Of a stretch of DNA of 64,000 bases, positions 25,721 to 34,734 are shown piece after piece. The translations under genes were made by a program, and so were the position numbers. The stretch's first letter is position 1; every line of letters starts with the position of its first letter. A model generated the notes under the pieces. The model searched no databases. It worked only from the letters and a program-made list of their open reading frames with translations, and had not been told where the DNA came from. Source of the DNA: Leptospira sp. (GTDB lineage: Bacteria; Spirochaetota; Leptospiria; Leptospirales; Leptospiraceae); NCBI GenBank assembly GCA_027531445.1, contig JAPZRK010000051.1, positions 16,409 to 80,408 on the forward strand, in the 5' to 3' direction.

Positions 25721-26824
25721 ATGAATGTACGGAAGTTTAGAATCAGAACTAGAGTTTCACTACTGATTGCAGTTCTTTCTTTTTTTCTTTTATTTGCCCT
25801 TTTTCTACTTTCTGAATTTGCATTTGAACACTTTAAAAATCCAGCTAACAATAATTCTATCACGTTCAAACTTTTAGGTTTATACGTCTCATTAGCTTTT
25901 GCTGGATTCATCGGTGGGTTTACCTATTTTATATTAGGATACATCTATCAAATCTTCCATCGTGTTGCCACGGAGATCCAGGACATCCAATTGGATAGTG
26001 ACGAGGAAGGAGATAGTTCAGAGGAAGCAGATTTTTTAAGAACCATCAAACTCTCACTCCTCCAAGCACAAAATTCTACTGACTTTCACGTTGAAGCGAC
26101 AAAGAGCCAGTGGGAGGAAGGACGATCCCTACTCATCAACAAACTGTTACCGGATATGGAATTACAAAAAGTAAATGGATGGGACATTTCGATCTTTCCA
26201 AGTCTTATACGCAGTGCAAACAGTGATTATGTGCAAATTATACAAACACGAGACGGTTTTGTTGGACTACTTGCGGGATTTGTGGAAACGGGTATCACGG
26301 AGTCAGCTCAAAAACTTTTTATCCATGGATTAATCAGTGGTCTAAAAGAGACCCAAACAACCTCGAAAGATTTAATCGAAAAAATAGAACGCGCGTTACA
26401 CAGTCTATCTTTGAGTCAACTCAAGATCAGTGTGTTTGGTCTAGGCGAAGAAAAAGACAAACTTCACTTTTTACATTTTATGGACATGCCTATTTTCCAA
26501 TTTTCCAATGACGGCATCCAAGTCATTGAGGGGACCGGTGATGACTCTTGGCATGCAATGCATCCGCACGAACTTTCCATTGCAGATGGCATTGAAGTGG
26601 GAGATTTTTTGGTCTGGAGCACGGACCGAGCACTCAAAGAACTTGGGCTAACTTCTTTCGAAATTATGGAAGAATTTGTAGATTATTTACTAGATTTGAA
26701 CCCAAAATCATCACGAGAAATGTTACTTGCCATAGCCAAAAAGTTGAGCGCTCTTGGAAAAGCAAAGGACATGCTTAGCCCCTTAAACAATTTAAGTATC
26801 ATTGTTGTCCGAAGAAAACTATAG
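25721..26824 (+). CDS. Membrane protein with degenerate SpoIIE/RsbU-like PP2C domain
   Basis: A 367-aa protein. Two membrane helices (SLLIAVLSFFLLFALFLLS, and LLGLYVSLAFAGFIGGFTYF) and a short HAMP-like linker precede a domain aligning with SpoIIE/RsbU phosphatases: LLINKLLPDMELQKVNGWDI, ANSDYVQIIQTRDGFVGLLA, FVETGITESAQK and GDFLVWSTDRALKELG. Where active members have V-G-G-D-x-x-D and D-V-S-G-H-G, this has SANSDYVQ and FVETGI. Most metal-binding Asp are therefore gone; only the late STD is kept. It is probably an inactive phosphatase used for binding or sensing. It follows tatC by 2 bp. Confidence 0.72.
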   Translation: MNVRKFRIRTRVSLLIAVLSFFLLFALFLLSEFAFEHFKNPANNNSITFKLLGLYVSLAFAGFIGGFTYFILGYIYQIFHRVATEIQDIQLDSDEEGDSSEEADFLRTIKLSLLQAQNSTDFHVEATKSQWEEGRSLLINKLLPDMELQKVNGWDISIFPSLIRSANSDYVQIIQTRDGFVGLLAGFVETGITESAQKLFIHGLISGLKETQTTSKDLIEKIERALHSLSLSQLKISVFGLGEEKDKLHFLHFMDMPIFQFSNDGIQVIEGTGDDSWHAMHPHELSIADGIEVGDFLVWSTDRALKELGLTSFEIMEEFVDYLLDLNPKSSREMLLAIAKKLSALGKAKDMLSPLNNLSIIVVRRKL

Positions 26825-26833
26825 AAGTGATCC

Positions 26834-28183
26834 ATGTTAAAGCTACAATTTCCTAAAAATTTTTTGTGGGGAACTGCGACTTCCTCCTATCAGATTGAAG
26901 GCGGTGCCTTTGAAGAAGGCAAAGGTCTTTCCAATTGGGATGTCTTCACAAAGAAAAAAAGTAAAATCAAAAATTTTGAAAATGGGGATATCGCTTGTGA
27001 TCATTTCCATAAATACAAAGAAGACGTTGCTCTTATAAAGAAGCTCAACATCCACTCCTATCGTTTTTCTATCTCATGGCCAAGAGTCATTCCAAATGGG
27101 ATTGGTCAGGTCAATCAAAAAGGCTTAGACTTTTATGATCGTCTAGTAGACGAACTTTTGCGAAAGCAGATCCTTCCTTTTGTCACATTATACCATTGGG
27201 ATTTGCCGAACGCTTTAGAAGAAAAAGGTGGCTGGTTAAATCGAGACACAGCTTACCATTTTGCTGATTATACAGATGTTATACTTAAGAAACTTGGAGA
27301 TCGCGTCAAACATTGGATCACATTGAATGAACCTTGGATCGTGATGGTCGCAGGATACGTATTGGGGGCCCATGCTCCTGGCCTAAGAAAACCATATTCA
27401 TCCCTTCGCGTTGCACACAACCTTTTACTTGCACATGGACTTGGTTTGGAACGTATTCGGTCACATTCTCCAAAAGCCATTGCGGGTTTAACCAACGCGC
27501 TCACTCCCGTGTATTCCAACCAATTGAACAAAGAAGGGAAAGCTGTTAGACGAGCCAATGCACTCATGAACCAACTTTGGTTGGATCCACTCTATAAGGG
27601 TAAGTATCCTACCGAAATCGAAAGTGCCGTTTTATCACAAAACAAACATAATATCAAAGATGGTGATATGGAATTGATTTCCAGAAAAACGGATTTTATG
27701 GGGGTCAATCACTACTCTCGCATGATCGTCAAAAGTATACCGTTTCCGTTATTTCGTTTTTTTCCCGTTCTTCCTGCGGCCGAGTCGACTCAATTTACTA
27801 CGATGGGTTGGGAGATTTATCCACAGGGGTTCTATGATCTTCTGAAATGGCTCGCAAAAGAATATGGCAACCAACCGATCTACATCACAGAGAATGGGAT
27901 CAGCCAGACAGACGTAGTCAAGGATGGAAAAGTGGAAGATCCTTCTCGCATCCAATATCTAAAAGAATACCTCCTATCTATGCTCAAAGCGATGGAAGAA
28001 GGTGTAGATGTTAGAGGGTATTTTCTTTGGTCCTTTTTGGACAATTTTGAATGGCAAGAAGGATACGAAAAACAATTTGGCATCGTTTATGTTGATCGAC
28101 AGTCATCCGATCTGAAACGCATTCCCAAAGCAAGCGCCCAATGGTATGCAAAAGTTTGTAAGGACAACGGCTTTATTTACTGA
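26834..28183 (+). CDS. GH1 beta-glucosidase
   Basis: A 449-aa cytoplasmic enzyme of glycoside hydrolase family 1. Signatures in order: FLWGTATSSYQIEGGAFEEG near the N-terminus, SYRFSISWPRVIPNG, TLYHWDLPNALEEKGGW, the acid/base Glu in WITLNEPWIVMVAGY, and the nucleophile Glu in IYITENGISQTDVV. The end has YFLWSFLDNFEWQEGYEKQF, where family 1 enzymes bind sugar, with the Trp/Glu intact. Length is typical. It follows the PP2C-like gene by 9 bp. The natural substrate is not shown. Confidence 0.95.
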   Translation: MLKLQFPKNFLWGTATSSYQIEGGAFEEGKGLSNWDVFTKKKSKIKNFENGDIACDHFHKYKEDVALIKKLNIHSYRFSISWPRVIPNGIGQVNQKGLDFYDRLVDELLRKQILPFVTLYHWDLPNALEEKGGWLNRDTAYHFADYTDVILKKLGDRVKHWITLNEPWIVMVAGYVLGAHAPGLRKPYSSLRVAHNLLLAHGLGLERIRSHSPKAIAGLTNALTPVYSNQLNKEGKAVRRANALMNQLWLDPLYKGKYPTEIESAVLSQNKHNIKDGDMELISRKTDFMGVNHYSRMIVKSIPFPLFRFFPVLPAAESTQFTTMGWEIYPQGFYDLLKWLAKEYGNQPIYITENGISQTDVVKDGKVEDPSRIQYLKEYLLSMLKAMEEGVDVRGYFLWSFLDNFEWQEGYEKQFGIVYVDRQSSDLKRIPKASAQWYAKVCKDNGFIY

Positions 28184-28188
28184 AGCAC

Positions 28189-28219
28189 TTGCATTTTTTT
28201 CAAACTACTTTATAGTTTG
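28189..28219 (+). promoter_or_regulatory. Promoter with inverted repeat directly before the glycosyltransferase start
   Basis: TTGCAT at 28189-28194 and TATAGT at 28211-28216 are 16 nt apart. The -10 lies inside a perfect inverted repeat CAAACTA-CTTTA-TAGTTTG at 28201-28219. The ATG at 28223 is only 6 nt after the -10, with no Shine-Dalgarno between, so transcription would start about at the first codon (leaderless mRNA). Confidence 0.4.
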
Positions 28220-28222
28220 CCC

Positions 28223-29125
28223 ATGCCAAAGATCAGTATTGTCATTCCTTCTCTCAATGAAGAAAAATTTCTTCCCATCCTGCTTGAATCCATAACAAAA
28301 CAGACCTTTAAAGATTTTGAGGTCATCATCGCTGATGCCGGCTCAAAAGACAATACGGTTGAAATCGCTAAAAAATTTGGGGCGAAGGTCGTTGCCGGTG
28401 GGATGCCTGGACCTGGACGGAATCGTGGTGCCGAAGTTGCGACGGGTGAATTTCTGTTTTTCTTCGACTCTGATGTCTTTTTACCAGATAATTTTTTAGA
28501 ATCTGCCTTAGGCGAAATGCAAGAACGTTTCTTAGATCTTGCCACTTGCGAGTTCAAACCTCAGTCGGACCTCCAACTGGACAAAGTAATGTTCAAGCTT
28601 GCCAATCTTACAGTCAAACTCAACCAATCCATCAATCCACGTGCGGCAGGATTTTGTATTTTTATCACTCGAAGGCTCTTTGAACGGGTCGGAGGATTTG
28701 ATGAAGCAGTTGTCATTGCTGAAGATCATGATTTGGTCGACCGCGCATCTAAATTTCGACCGTTGCGTTTTTTAAATTCCACTTATCTAACAGTAAGCAT
28801 TCGACGTTTGGAAAAAGAAGGAAGGTTTGCACTTCTTGAAAAATACTTTCATGTTGAAATGCACCTGCTCACAAAGGGTAGCGTAAAAGAAGATATCATC
28901 GAATATGAGTTTGGTAATTTTGGGACTGAAGACAAACGTATCAGCAAAAAGATACTGGATGATCTTGAAAAAAACATCATCCAATTGGAAGAAAAATACA
29001 ATCAGTTCTCAGATAATGTAAAGTCAGGTTTGAATGAAATGCAAGCGACTCAAGAATCCTGGAAGAATACCTTGAATCACATTACATCGACATTTCAGAA
29101 CTTATTCAAAAAAAAATCTGACTAA
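28223..29125 (+). CDS. Family 2 glycosyltransferase
   Basis: About 300 aa. The GT-A nucleotide-sugar fold is seen from the first residues: [40 protein letters not shown] (acidic DAGS), [20 protein letters not shown] and the metal-binding Asp in [32 protein letters not shown] is the catalytic Glu-Asp region. The last 70 residues form a charged coiled coil ([17 protein letters not shown]). There is no transmembrane helix near the C-terminus, so it is not a polyprenol-linked transferase of the DPM type. The start ATG 28223 is preferred over TTG 28217. Convergent with clpX (4-bp overlap). Confidence 0.88.
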   Translation: MPKISIVIPSLNEEKFLPILLESITKQTFKDFEVIIADAGSKDNTVEIAKKFGAKVVAGGMPGPGRNRGAEVATGEFLFFFDSDVFLPDNFLESALGEMQERFLDLATCEFKPQSDLQLDKVMFKLANLTVKLNQSINPRAAGFCIFITRRLFERVGGFDEAVVIAEDHDLVDRASKFRPLRFLNSTYLTVSIRRLEKEGRFALLEKYFHVEMHLLTKGSVKEDIIEYEFGNFGTEDKRISKKILDDLEKNIIQLEEKYNQFSDNVKSGLNEMQATQESWKNTLNHITSTFQNLFKKKSD

Positions 29126-30402
29126 GCGATCTTTTCGATATCACCTTTCAGGATGGTAATGGGTTTGCCATGGCCTGTAACAGACTCTTCTGTAAGGATG
29201 ACTTCTAAAACATCTTTTCTAGAAGGGATCTGAAACATTAAATCCATCATGATCTCTTCGACGATCGCTCTGAGACCACGCGCACCACTTTCTCTTTTGA
29301 TCGCAGTCTCGGCAATGGCTTTGATGGAACCTTCTGTAAATTTGAGTTTTACGTTTTCAATATCAAACATCTTTTGATACTGTTTCAACAATGAATTCTT
29401 AGGTTCCGTAAAAATGGCTTTTAAAGATTCGATGGTCAACTCATCGAGCGTAGCAACGATCGGCAAACGACCAATAAATTCTGGTATCAAACCAAATTTC
29501 ATTAAGTCATCTGGAATGACATGGTGAACGAGATTTTCGGTCAACTGAATGGGTTTGCCCATTTCATTGACAGCTTCACCCGAGTGAAAGCCTATCGACT
29601 TAACACCTACTCTCTGTTTAATGATTTGATCAAGTCCAACAAAAGCCCCACCACAAATAAAGAGTATGTTCTTAGTTTCAACAGGGATGTATTCTTGGTG
29701 TGGATGTTTTCTCCCACCTTGAGGTGGAACGTTCGCAACTGTTCCTTCTATGATTTTGAGTAAGGCTTGTTGCACACCTTCGCCTGACACATCTCTTGTG
29801 ATCGAAGCAGAGTCTGATTTACGTGAGATTTTGTCGATCTCATCAATATAGATAATCCCCATCTCAGCACGTTTTACATCATTGTCCGCATTTTGAATCA
29901 GTTTCAAAATGATGTTTTCCACATCTTCGCCGACATAACCTGCTTCCGTGAGTGCTGTCGCATCTACAATGGCAAATGGGACTTTGAGAATTTTAGCGAG
30001 TGTCTGAGCTAAGAGTGTTTTTCCTGAACCCGTAGGTCCGATAAGCATGATGTTTGATTTTTCTAATTCGACATCTCCCGCCTTACGATCGTTATGAAAG
30101 ATTCTCTTGTAGTGGTTATAAACGGCAACAGAAAGCGCCTTTTTGGCCTGTTCCTGTCCAATCACATACTGGTCTAAAATCTTTTTGATCTCAAGCGGCT
30201 TTGGGATCTCTCCCACAATCGCCGTTTTTTCACCACCTTGTGGCTCTTCTGCGATGATTTCATTACAAAGAGAAATGCATTCATCACAGATATAAACACC
30301 CGGACCTGCAACCAAACGACGCACTTCGTCTTGAGCTTTCCCGCAAAAGGAACAATGTAATTTTTCACGGGTATTCCCTGCGGTAGTTGGTCGTTTGGTC
30401 AT
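29122..30402 (-). CDS. clpX: ClpX, ATP-dependent unfoldase of ClpXP
   Basis: A 426-aa protein. The N-terminal zinc finger is complete ([16 protein letters not shown] and [11 protein letters not shown]). The AAA+ module has Walker [17 protein letters not shown], the pore loop [10 protein letters not shown], Walker [14 protein letters not shown] and the RKH loop GGRKHPHQE. The loop that docks on ClpP reads [10 protein letters not shown], an I-G-F tripeptide. Length and end match the family. It is the last gene of a tig-clpP-clpX operon, 9 bp after clpP. It recognises, unfolds and delivers proteins to ClpP. Confidence 0.97.
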   Translation of the reverse strand: MTKRPTTAGNTREKLHCSFCGKAQDEVRRLVAGPGVYICDECISLCNEIIAEEPQGGEKTAIVGEIPKPLEIKKILDQYVIGQEQAKKALSVAVYNHYKRIFHNDRKAGDVELEKSNIMLIGPTGSGKTLLAQTLAKILKVPFAIVDATALTEAGYVGEDVENIILKLIQNADNDVKRAEMGIIYIDEIDKISRKSDSASITRDVSGEGVQQALLKIIEGTVANVPPQGGRKHPHQEYIPVETKNILFICGGAFVGLDQIIKQRVGVKSIGFHSGEAVNEMGKPIQLTENLVHHVIPDDLMKFGLIPEFIGRLPIVATLDELTIESLKAIFTEPKNSLLKQYQKMFDIENVKLKFTEGSIKAIAETAIKRESGARGLRAIVEEIMMDLMFQIPSRKDVLEVILTEESVTGHGKPITILKGDIEKIA

Positions 30403-30411
30403 AAAGCCTCC

Positions 30412-31011
30412 TTAGGCTTGGATCTGCTTGCGCTCTTGGATTACGTTGTCGATGATTCCGTATTCTTTGGCTTCTTCAGAGCTCATATAAAAATTACGTT
30501 CTGTGTCCTTTTTGACTTGTTCGGACGATTTGCCAGTGTGCTTACCATAAAGGTCGATCAATTTGTCTTTAATCTTAACTATTTCACGGGCAGAAATTTC
30601 AATATCCGAAGCCTGTCCACCTGCTCCCCCGTAAGGTTGGTGCAACATAATTCGGGAGTTCGGCAATGCGGAACGTTTGCCTTTTGCGCCACCAGCAAGG
30701 AGGAGTGCTGCCATGGAAGACGCTTGGCCAATACAAAGCGTGCGAACCTCTGGTTTGATGAGTTGCATTGTGTCGTATATCGCCATACCGGAGCTAACAT
30801 ATCCGCCTGGACTGTTGATATACAAATAAACGTCACGCTCTGGATTTTCTGCTTCCAAAAACAAAAGCTGGGCTGAGATCACATTGGCATATGCCTCGTC
30901 GATCGCAGATCCAAGGAAAATGATCCGGTCTTTCAAAAGCCTAGAGAAAATGTCATACTGACGCTCTCCCCGACTTGTTTGTTCAATTACGTAAGGCATT
31001 AATGTTGACAT
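30412..31011 (-). CDS. clpP: ClpP-family protease subunit with altered catalytic triad (Asp to Asn)
   Basis: A 199-aa serine protease subunit of the ClpP fold. The nucleophile Ser99 lies in [16 protein letters not shown] and His124 in [11 protein letters not shown]. The third position, which is Asp in E. coli (Asp185, T-E-R-D), is Asn173 here: [19 protein letters not shown], confirmed by the codon AAT. There is no propeptide beyond about 5 residues. An Asn at this position is known in ClpP1 of Listeria, which depends on partner ClpP2. Leptospira are reported to have more than one ClpP. This isoform may therefore work in a mixed ring. Gene order tig-clpP-clpX is canonical. Confidence 0.94.
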   Translation of the reverse strand: MSTLMPYVIEQTSRGERQYDIFSRLLKDRIIFLGSAIDEAYANVISAQLLFLEAENPERDVYLYINSPGGYVSSGMAIYDTMQLIKPEVRTLCIGQASSMAALLLAGGAKGKRSALPNSRIMLHQPYGGAGGQASDIEISAREIVKIKDKLIDLYGKHTGKSSEQVKKDTERNFYMSSEEAKEYGIIDNVIQERKQIQA

Positions 31012-31013
31012 AT

Positions 31014-32357
31014 CTATTCTTTCCCGCTAAATAACTTCTCTGCTTCTTCGGTGGAAACCGATTTGGGCGACTTCTTCTCTACCTCACCATAAACGAACTC
31101 GTCGATTTTATCAAACAGGAATTTGTCTCGGTAAAAAGTTTCCGCCTTTTGCTTTTTGACTTCTTTTTGGCGGGATTCGGTCGAAGTTGATTGAGAAATT
31201 GCTTCTTTTTCGAATCCTGCTTGAATTTCTTCATCGGAAAGAGTGATTTTGAACTCTTCTCCAATCTTGTGCTTCAAAAGATAAGTTTGAATGCGTTTTT
31301 CTGCCATTTGACGGAATGAGGACCGTACTTCCGTCTCTTCTTTTCCGAGACGTTTTGCATAGTCCGCAAGCGAGATGTGCGGTAGTCTCATTTCATGGAT
31401 AAAATTATGAAACACTCCATCTGTCTCCTCAATGATGAGAGATTCTGGAATTACAAACTTAGCTTCTTTTAGGATTTCAGCATAAGCCTCTTCCATACTT
31501 TTTCTTTTTAGTGCGCCATTAAAAAGCTCTTCGATCTGTTTTTTGGTTTTGTCTTTTAATTCCTGTAAGTTGGCTGATCCGTCAACTTCAGATGCAAAGT
31601 CATCACCTATCTCTGGATAACTCACTTTGTACAAGGCAGTTACTTTTACATGATATATAAAATTTTTACCAGCGGACTCTGGAGATGCTGGAAAGGAATC
31701 AGGATAACGAAAATTAAACTCCTTTTCTTCGTTTAGTTTCATGCCCAATAGTTCAGAATCAAACCCCGGAGGATTTTGAGGAGCACCCATTTGGAATTTT
31801 CCTACTTGCGAACTTTCAGGAAATTCTTTACCTTCTTCTTTAAATTTATATTGGATTTCTAAAAGATCCGTTCCATCTACCGCTTCACCCTCATCCTTTA
31901 AGGTATTGCGTGCCATACTCTTTTGCATCCCTTCCAATTCTTTTTGGATGTCTGCATCCGAAACTTTTACTTCTTTGGGTTGGATCTTTATTTTTTTGAG
32001 TTTTGGAAGTACAACTTCTGGTTTTGTATCATATGTCGTCTTTGCTTTAGCACCGGCTTTGCGGTCAAAACTTTCAACATTAAACTGTGGAACACGAATC
32101 GGTTTGTGTTCCAATTTTGCATAAATATCGGACATGGCATTGTTCAACATGATGTTTGCGGCATCGTCCATGACGCTATCACCGAGCATTTTTTCTACCA
32201 TTTCAAGCGGAGCTTTTCCTGGACGAAAGCCTGGAATTTTAACCTTTCCTCTGGCACCTTCATATGCTTTTTTGAAGGCGGTTTCCACTTCTTGTGGGGA
32301 AAAAGTAATCGTTAGATCGCATGAGGCGTTATTGTTTTTTTTTGCTGTAAATTCCAT
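31014..32357 (-). CDS. tig: Trigger factor, ribosome-associated chaperone/prolyl isomerase
   Basis: About 447 aa from the ATG at 32357; an in-frame TTG at 32369 adds four residues. The N-terminal ribosome-binding domain has [20 protein letters not shown], in which the G-F-R-P-G-K motif docks on ribosomal protein L23. The middle FKBP-like domain has [20 protein letters not shown] and the C-terminal arm is a long helical bundle ([20 protein letters not shown]). It acts on nascent chains in the cytoplasm. It is first in an operon with clpP (2-bp gap) and clpX, and lies just downstream of tRNA-Gly on the same strand. Confidence 0.96.
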   Translation of the reverse strand: MEFTAKKNNNASCDLTITFSPQEVETAFKKAYEGARGKVKIPGFRPGKAPLEMVEKMLGDSVMDDAANIMLNNAMSDIYAKLEHKPIRVPQFNVESFDRKAGAKAKTTYDTKPEVVLPKLKKIKIQPKEVKVSDADIQKELEGMQKSMARNTLKDEGEAVDGTDLLEIQYKFKEEGKEFPESSQVGKFQMGAPQNPPGFDSELLGMKLNEEKEFNFRYPDSFPASPESAGKNFIYHVKVTALYKVSYPEIGDDFASEVDGSANLQELKDKTKKQIEELFNGALKRKSMEEAYAEILKEAKFVIPESLIIEETDGVFHNFIHEMRLPHISLADYAKRLGKEETEVRSSFRQMAEKRIQTYLLKHKIGEEFKITLSDEEIQAGFEKEAISQSTSTESRQKEVKKQKAETFYRDKFLFDKIDEFVYGEVEKKSPKSVSTEEAEKLFSGKE

Positions 32358-32466
32358 ATTGTATTCCAATCTTAAAAAAAGTATCAGGGAGGGATAAAAA
32401 GAACCAGGGTGCCATGAGTGTGAGGAAGGATCTCGTTACTTTCGGCCTGTTGTTCAATCCTCTGTT

Positions 32467-32538
32467 AGCGGGAAACGGGACTTGAACCCGCGACCCTCTC
32501 CTTGGCAAGGAGATGCTCTACCGCTGAGCTATTCCCGC
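32467..32538 (-). tRNA. tRNA-Gly (anticodon GCC)
   Basis: The minus strand folds into a complete cloverleaf. The acceptor stem GCGGGAA pairs with TTCCCGC; the D-arm is GCTC...GAGC. The anticodon stem TCTCC/GGAGA encloses loop TTGCCAA (anticodon GCC). The T-arm has GCGGG, TTCAAGT, CCCGT. Length is 72 nt with discriminator T; CCA is not encoded. It precedes tig on the same strand. Confidence 0.97.
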
Positions 32539-32795
32539 GAGAGGTTTGAGTAACACCATGATTCTATTGCGATCCCCTTCGACAAGGAAAAAAAATCAGA
32601 CGGGTTCAGAAACTAAGTCTGGTCGATCCAACTAAATTTACCCTTACCATTGGATCAAAACACAGAAAAACACGCCCAGTCTGTCATAAGAGTTCTGAAG
32701 GCAATTTTTGGGAATTGCCAAAAACTAAGTCAAAATTTGATACCACACGAATTTTGCCAGGCTTCATTCAGCGATAGGATTCATAATCTACATTC

Positions 32796-33482
32796 TTACC
32801 GTTTTTTTGATTTTTCAACTAACTTTAGCATATAAGGATATACTGTATCTGCCAATAAAACATGCCCTTCTTTGGTCGGATGGATACCATCCTTCTGATT
32901 GAGAGATCGGATACCTGCTACTTTTTCTAAAAGAAATGGAACCAAACTGATACCTGCTTCCTTGGCAAGGTCAGGATAGATCGAGTTAAATTCAGCGCGA
33001 TAGGATTTGCCCATATTCGGAGTTGCTTGCATACCGATCAGTAAAATCTGACAATTCGGATGTTCGGACTGAACCTTTTGAATCATCGCTTGTAGGTTCT
33101 TTTTTGTGACCGCAGGTGGAATACCGCGTAACATATCATTGGCGCCAAGTTCCAAAACAAAGATCGTAGGCTTTTGACTGAGAACCCACTCTATACGCCC
33201 CATCCCGCCAGACGTTGTATCGCCCGAGACACCCGCATTCGTGATGTGAAAAGAATGACCTGCTTTCGCGAGTCTATTCTGAATTAGGTGGGGCCAAGAA
33301 GTTTCATAATCATCCAATCCAAATCCAGCTGTCAGAGAATCGCCAAAAAAAATAATCCTTGGTTCCATACTCTCAATATTTAAGTTAGAGGTGTCCTCTG
33401 AATTTGGTAAGGTTGATTCCGTATTTCCAGAATCTGAACAACCGATTGTGATTAGAAAGAGACAAAGTAAAAAAGTTTTCAT
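32796..33482 (-). CDS. SGNH-hydrolase lipoprotein (TesA/arylesterase-like)
   Basis: A 228-aa lipoprotein (LLCLFLITIGCSDS, lipobox TIGC). The SGNH blocks are all present: block I IIFFGDSLTAGFGLDDYETS with Ser, block II NAGVSGDTTSGG with Gly, block III FVLELGANDMLRG with Asn, and block V KDGIHPTKEGHVLLA with Asp and His. It closely follows the lysophospholipase/arylesterase TesA arrangement. As a lipoprotein it would act on lipids or acylated sugars at the envelope. Its start codon overlaps the stop of the DUF3095 gene. Confidence 0.9.
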   Translation of the reverse strand: MKTFLLCLFLITIGCSDSGNTESTLPNSEDTSNLNIESMEPRIIFFGDSLTAGFGLDDYETSWPHLIQNRLAKAGHSFHITNAGVSGDTTSGGMGRIEWVLSQKPTIFVLELGANDMLRGIPPAVTKKNLQAMIQKVQSEHPNCQILLIGMQATPNMGKSYRAEFNSIYPDLAKEAGISLVPFLLEKVAGIRSLNQKDGIHPTKEGHVLLADTVYPYMLKLVEKSKKR

Positions 33483-34645
33483 GCGTTTAGTTTTTCCTTC
33501 AATGATTTTGAAGCCATTGCAAATCCTCCATCTGCACCATCAACAAAATGGACTTCCTGGGATTCGCCCGCTTTCAAAATACAAGTCATAAGAGATCTAT
33601 CAGAAACAAACATTCCATATACGATTTTTTTAAGAGTTGTTAGATGCTCTAAAAAAGAAACCAATGACTTTCTATTTTGAGCTGTCCCACTCAAAACCAT
33701 TTTCAGCGTTCCGTCAAATTTACGGAAATCGGCAGACATCACCTGGTATTCTTTTAAGCGCTTCAGTTCATAATGCCCTGATCGAATTGGGAGCTTGTAT
33801 TTGATAGATAGTGACACAATGGCGGTTTCTAGGTAAACCTTGATAAGATGAAGATAATAGCGAATGCCTTTTTTTCCACCTGTATGGGCGACGGCTTCTC
33901 TTCGTAAGTAAGGTCCATCATCGATCTCTAAATCCTCAACAGCGATCGGATGATGGATGTCCTCCCCGCCAAATTCTTCATGAATAAAATCCAGTATCTC
34001 GGATACACTTTTAGCTGAATCTTCATTTGAAGAGTGTATTGGTTGAATGATTAAGGAAATCACTTCACCGCGCGATCCTGGTATATCTTGCCAACGACAG
34101 GTAAAACCAGTAAAATCAGCTGGAATTATTTTTTCGGTTTCACGAACCAAAAAGGATTCATCCTTTCCTTCTTTGATCCACTTTTCCGCAAGTGCAAGGC
34201 CATCTCCAAAAATAGAACACTGGTTATAGTGAGGAGAAGCGCAAAATTTACTTACAAACAATGTGGCTTTTTGTTGATATAATTCTTGAACTGGGACAAT
34301 TCCGGCTCTTAGCTCTAGTCCAAACGACTCTTTTACTCGACCAATCGTATCTGCAATCGCCGAACGAATTGGAAATAGAAATTCGACAGGCAGTAAAAAT
34401 GTCACCCCATCGCCTCCGAATACAAAAGGAAAATCCATATGACCATAAACGTTTGCCACTGCGATCGCAGTTAGACCACCGGACGTGTTCACATCTTTAT
34501 ATCGCCCTTCCGTGATTGCCTTTGTAGAACCTGCTATATCCGTAATCAAAACAAACCAGTCGTCAGGAACCGCAACATAGTTATTTTGTTGGAAGGAACT
34601 CCGAAAATCTTTGTTGGCCGGGAGTGTCTGGTAAAAGTTTTGCAC
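33479..34645 (-). CDS. DUF3095 protein with nucleotide-cyclase-like domain
   Basis: A 388-aa cytoplasmic protein. The opening matches DUF3095: DDWFVLITDIAGSTKAITEG resembles the first metal-binding strand of class III adenylyl cyclases (F-x-D-I-x-G-S-T), and then come VNTSGGLTAIAVAN, PFVFGGDGVTFLLP and FGLELRAGIVP, as in the second metal-binding Asp and substrate region. The C-terminal 100 residues include ADFRKFDGTLKMVLSG and HFVDGADGGFAMASK. Whether it makes a cyclic nucleotide is not established for the family. Overlaps the SGNH gene by 4 bp. Confidence 0.82.
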   Translation of the reverse strand: MQNFYQTLPANKDFRSSFQQNNYVAVPDDWFVLITDIAGSTKAITEGRYKDVNTSGGLTAIAVANVYGHMDFPFVFGGDGVTFLLPVEFLFPIRSAIADTIGRVKESFGLELRAGIVPVQELYQQKATLFVSKFCASPHYNQCSIFGDGLALAEKWIKEGKDESFLVRETEKIIPADFTGFTCRWQDIPGSRGEVISLIIQPIHSSNEDSAKSVSEILDFIHEEFGGEDIHHPIAVEDLEIDDGPYLRREAVAHTGGKKGIRYYLHLIKVYLETAIVSLSIKYKLPIRSGHYELKRLKEYQVMSADFRKFDGTLKMVLSGTAQNRKSLVSFLEHLTTLKKIVYGMFVSDRSLMTCILKAGESQEVHFVDGADGGFAMASKSLKEKLNA

Positions 34646-34734
34646 AATGCCAATTAGACAGTTTCAACAACCGTTGATAAGGCATTTTTCTTTCTTGTCA
34701 AAGTTGGAACATTGATAAGTTTGTAAGACAAATC

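Noticed and set aside
30418..30876. 152-codon plus-strand open frame
   Set aside because: It is antisense to clpP, whose protein is unmistakable; the translation is Phe/Cys-rich and matches no family.
31923..32315. 130-codon plus-strand open frame
   Set aside because: Antisense to trigger factor and extremely rich in Phe and Trp, as expected for a shadow.
32700..32719. Inverted repeat GGCAATT-TTTGGG-AATTGCC downstream of the SGNH gene
   Set aside because: No T run on either strand and only 7 bp of A/T-rich stem, so I do not call it a terminator.
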